From assembly GCA_016185305.1 (NCBI GenBank), contig JACPNV010000077.1, positions 1 through 42,249 of the forward strand: a stretch of DNA of 42,249 nt, written 5' to 3'. Made by a program: the position numbers and the translations under genes. Under the pieces are notes generated by a model, which saw nothing but the letters and a program-made list of their open reading frames with translations, was not told where the DNA came from and ran no database searches. Below, in pieces: positions 41,368 to 42,249 of this stretch (positions are counted from its first letter, which is position 1; each line of letters starts with the position of its first letter). Source of the DNA: Actinomycetota bacterium (GTDB taxonomy: Bacteria; Actinomycetota; Acidimicrobiia; Acidimicrobiales; Acidimicrobilacustridaceae).

Positions 41368-41988
41368 GTGAGCGATCCGTGGGCAACGCTCGGTGTGGCC
41401 GCGACCGCATCGGTCGAGGAGATACGAGCCGCGTACCGAACCAGCGCCCAGATCCTGCATCCGGACAACTTCGCGACATCGCCGCCACACGTCCGCCTCG
41501 AGGCCGAACGCCGCATGACCGAGCTGAACTCGGCCTACGAGGAGGCGCTTCGAGCCGCCTCGACCCCGTCGACGGCAAGCCAACGGCAAGCGCACACGGA
41601 ACGCACCGCAACTCGCGACGCAATGGTCGAGATCGTGACGCCACCCAAACTGCAAGGTCGGGGGGCGGTCGCGCAGCTCCTCGTTCGAAGCGACCCGACT
41701 CGCACCGAGATGCTCGTCAAGGAGGCCTTGGAACCGCTCGTGTGGAAGATGCGCTGGTTCCACAGCCGACCCGGTGACCTGGCCGGCAAGTTCGTCAAGG
41801 GGACCACTCGGATCAACTTCGTCGTGCGCTACCGCGCACGAGCCGACGGAACCCTCGTCGAGATCGACGTCGACAAGGACGGCTTCTGGGCCAATACGCA
41901 GGCCTTGGAGAACCTCTGGGTCGAACGGATCAACGCGTTCGCCGCAGCCATCACGGCTGTCGCATCTCGACGCGGATCCATCTCGTGA
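41368..41988 (+). CDS. J-domain protein
   Basis: The 206-residue protein begins with a J-domain (residues 3-65): DPWATLGVAATASVEEIRAA, then YRTSAQILHPDNFATSP with the HPD triad at 31-33, and AERRMTELNSAYEEAL. It would stimulate an Hsp70 (DnaK) ATPase. There is no Gly/Phe region or zinc finger. The C-terminal half (residues 80-206), including EPLVWKMRWFHSRPGDL and TTRINFVVRYRARADG, is an unrecognised alpha/beta domain that probably binds the client. It lies 379 bp past the relaxase, inside the mobile region, so it may serve element-specific assembly or replication. The GTG start was chosen from the promoter hexamer. Confidence 0.85.
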   Translation: MSDPWATLGVAATASVEEIRAAYRTSAQILHPDNFATSPPHVRLEAERRMTELNSAYEEALRAASTPSTASQRQAHTERTATRDAMVEIVTPPKLQGRGAVAQLLVRSDPTRTEMLVKEALEPLVWKMRWFHSRPGDLAGKFVKGTTRINFVVRYRARADGTLVEIDVDKDGFWANTQALENLWVERINAFAAAITAVASRRGSIS

Positions 41989-42249
41989 CGGCCGCTACCA
42001 CCAAGCTGACGCGAGGTGCGCAACGGCTGCCGGCAGCACCTGGGAGACTGTCGGCGGTGTTTCCTTTCGTCGTTGACAAGTCCACTGCGCTGACGCACGC
42101 CGGCCTGACGTAACGTTGCCACGCCTCGACGATAGGGCGCGGCGATGGCCCGGGTGGGCTGAGACCGGCTTCGAGTTCACTGACCGCGGGGACCACGACC
42201 CGCGCATGGATCTTGGTGAGCACGGTCGCGATGGCGCGGCCGTGGCGGG
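41951..42249 (-). CDS. Partial gene running off the window end
   Basis: The minus-strand frame is open to the window edge and encodes RHGRAIATVLTKIHARVVVP followed by AVSELEAGLSPPGPSPRPIV and EAWQRYVRPA. The start lies beyond 42249. The sequence looks like the C-terminal end of a larger protein; no family could be named with confidence. The last codons overlap the J-domain gene by 38 bp on the other strand, so the true end may have changed by mutation. Confidence 0.45.
   Translation of the reverse strand, partial: RHGRAIATVLTKIHARVVVPAVSELEAGLSPPGPSPRPIVEAWQRYVRPACVSAVDLSTTKGNTADSLPGAAGSRCAPRVSLVVAAVTRWIRVEMRQP

Noticed and set aside
40988..41371. A 127-codon Ser/Ala/Arg-rich plus-strand frame
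   Set aside because: It is out of frame with the better-coded interrupted ORF at 40981-41304, which also has a promoter hexamer at the right distance.

Overview
This is chromosomal DNA of high GC content, very probably from an actinobacterium (Actinomycetota); Acidimicrobiia or a relative is possible but cannot be fixed from sequence alone. The pointers are GC-ending codon use, frequent GTG starts, a DUF2510 protein, a menaquinone-type menB, a LigD-type polymerase, and many genes with a TANNNT-like -10 hexamer only 6-9 nt before the start codon, as in leaderless actinobacterial transcripts. No tRNA, rRNA or CRISPR array was seen.

Region 1 (1-29750) looks like ordinary chromosome. It starts with two tandem hairpin repeats and a YceI-like protein. 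A minus-strand group follows: menB, a four-repeat DUF2510 membrane protein and an acyl-CoA dehydrogenase. Next on the plus strand are an ATP-dependent DNA ligase, a PAS-GAF sensor, and a run of PLP-dependent lyase (sphingosine-phosphate-lyase type), TetR regulator and nitroreductase. An FKBP isomerase and a PAS-GAF-GGDEF diguanylate cyclase are divergent. A molybdopterin oxidoreductase overlaps an HxlR regulator behind a strong candidate operator (12198-12224). Lipid and CoA genes follow (crotonase, TesB, hotdog thioesterase), with a BrkB-type membrane protein and a serine hydrolase. Then come an MFS exporter, a ferredoxin-P450 pair with overlapping genes, a LigD-type polymerase, a cystathionine-synthase-like enzyme, a small membrane protein, an 807-residue flippase-like protein carrying a kinase-like domain that appears degenerate, PPK2 and an SDR oxidoreductase.

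Region 2 (about 29754-42249) is accessory and mobile. It holds a decayed hypothetical gene and a 2011-residue secreted RHS/YD-repeat protein whose C-terminal module differs sharply in base composition. The RHS gene overlaps a lipoprotein gene by 4 bp. Then come a frameshifted transposase remnant, two perfect hairpins before a complete MobF relaxase-helicase (TrwC/TraA type), an ORF with a promoter but an in-frame TGA, a J-domain protein, and a minus-strand gene running off the end. The relaxase indicates an integrative conjugative or mobilisable element, intact or decaying; no integrase or attachment site is visible, so its borders are unknown.

The most promising undescribed items are the RHS C-terminal module with its coupled lipoprotein, the HxlR/oxidoreductase unit with its dyad operator, and the relaxase-proximal hairpins. 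All function calls come from reading motifs by eye; no database search was run.
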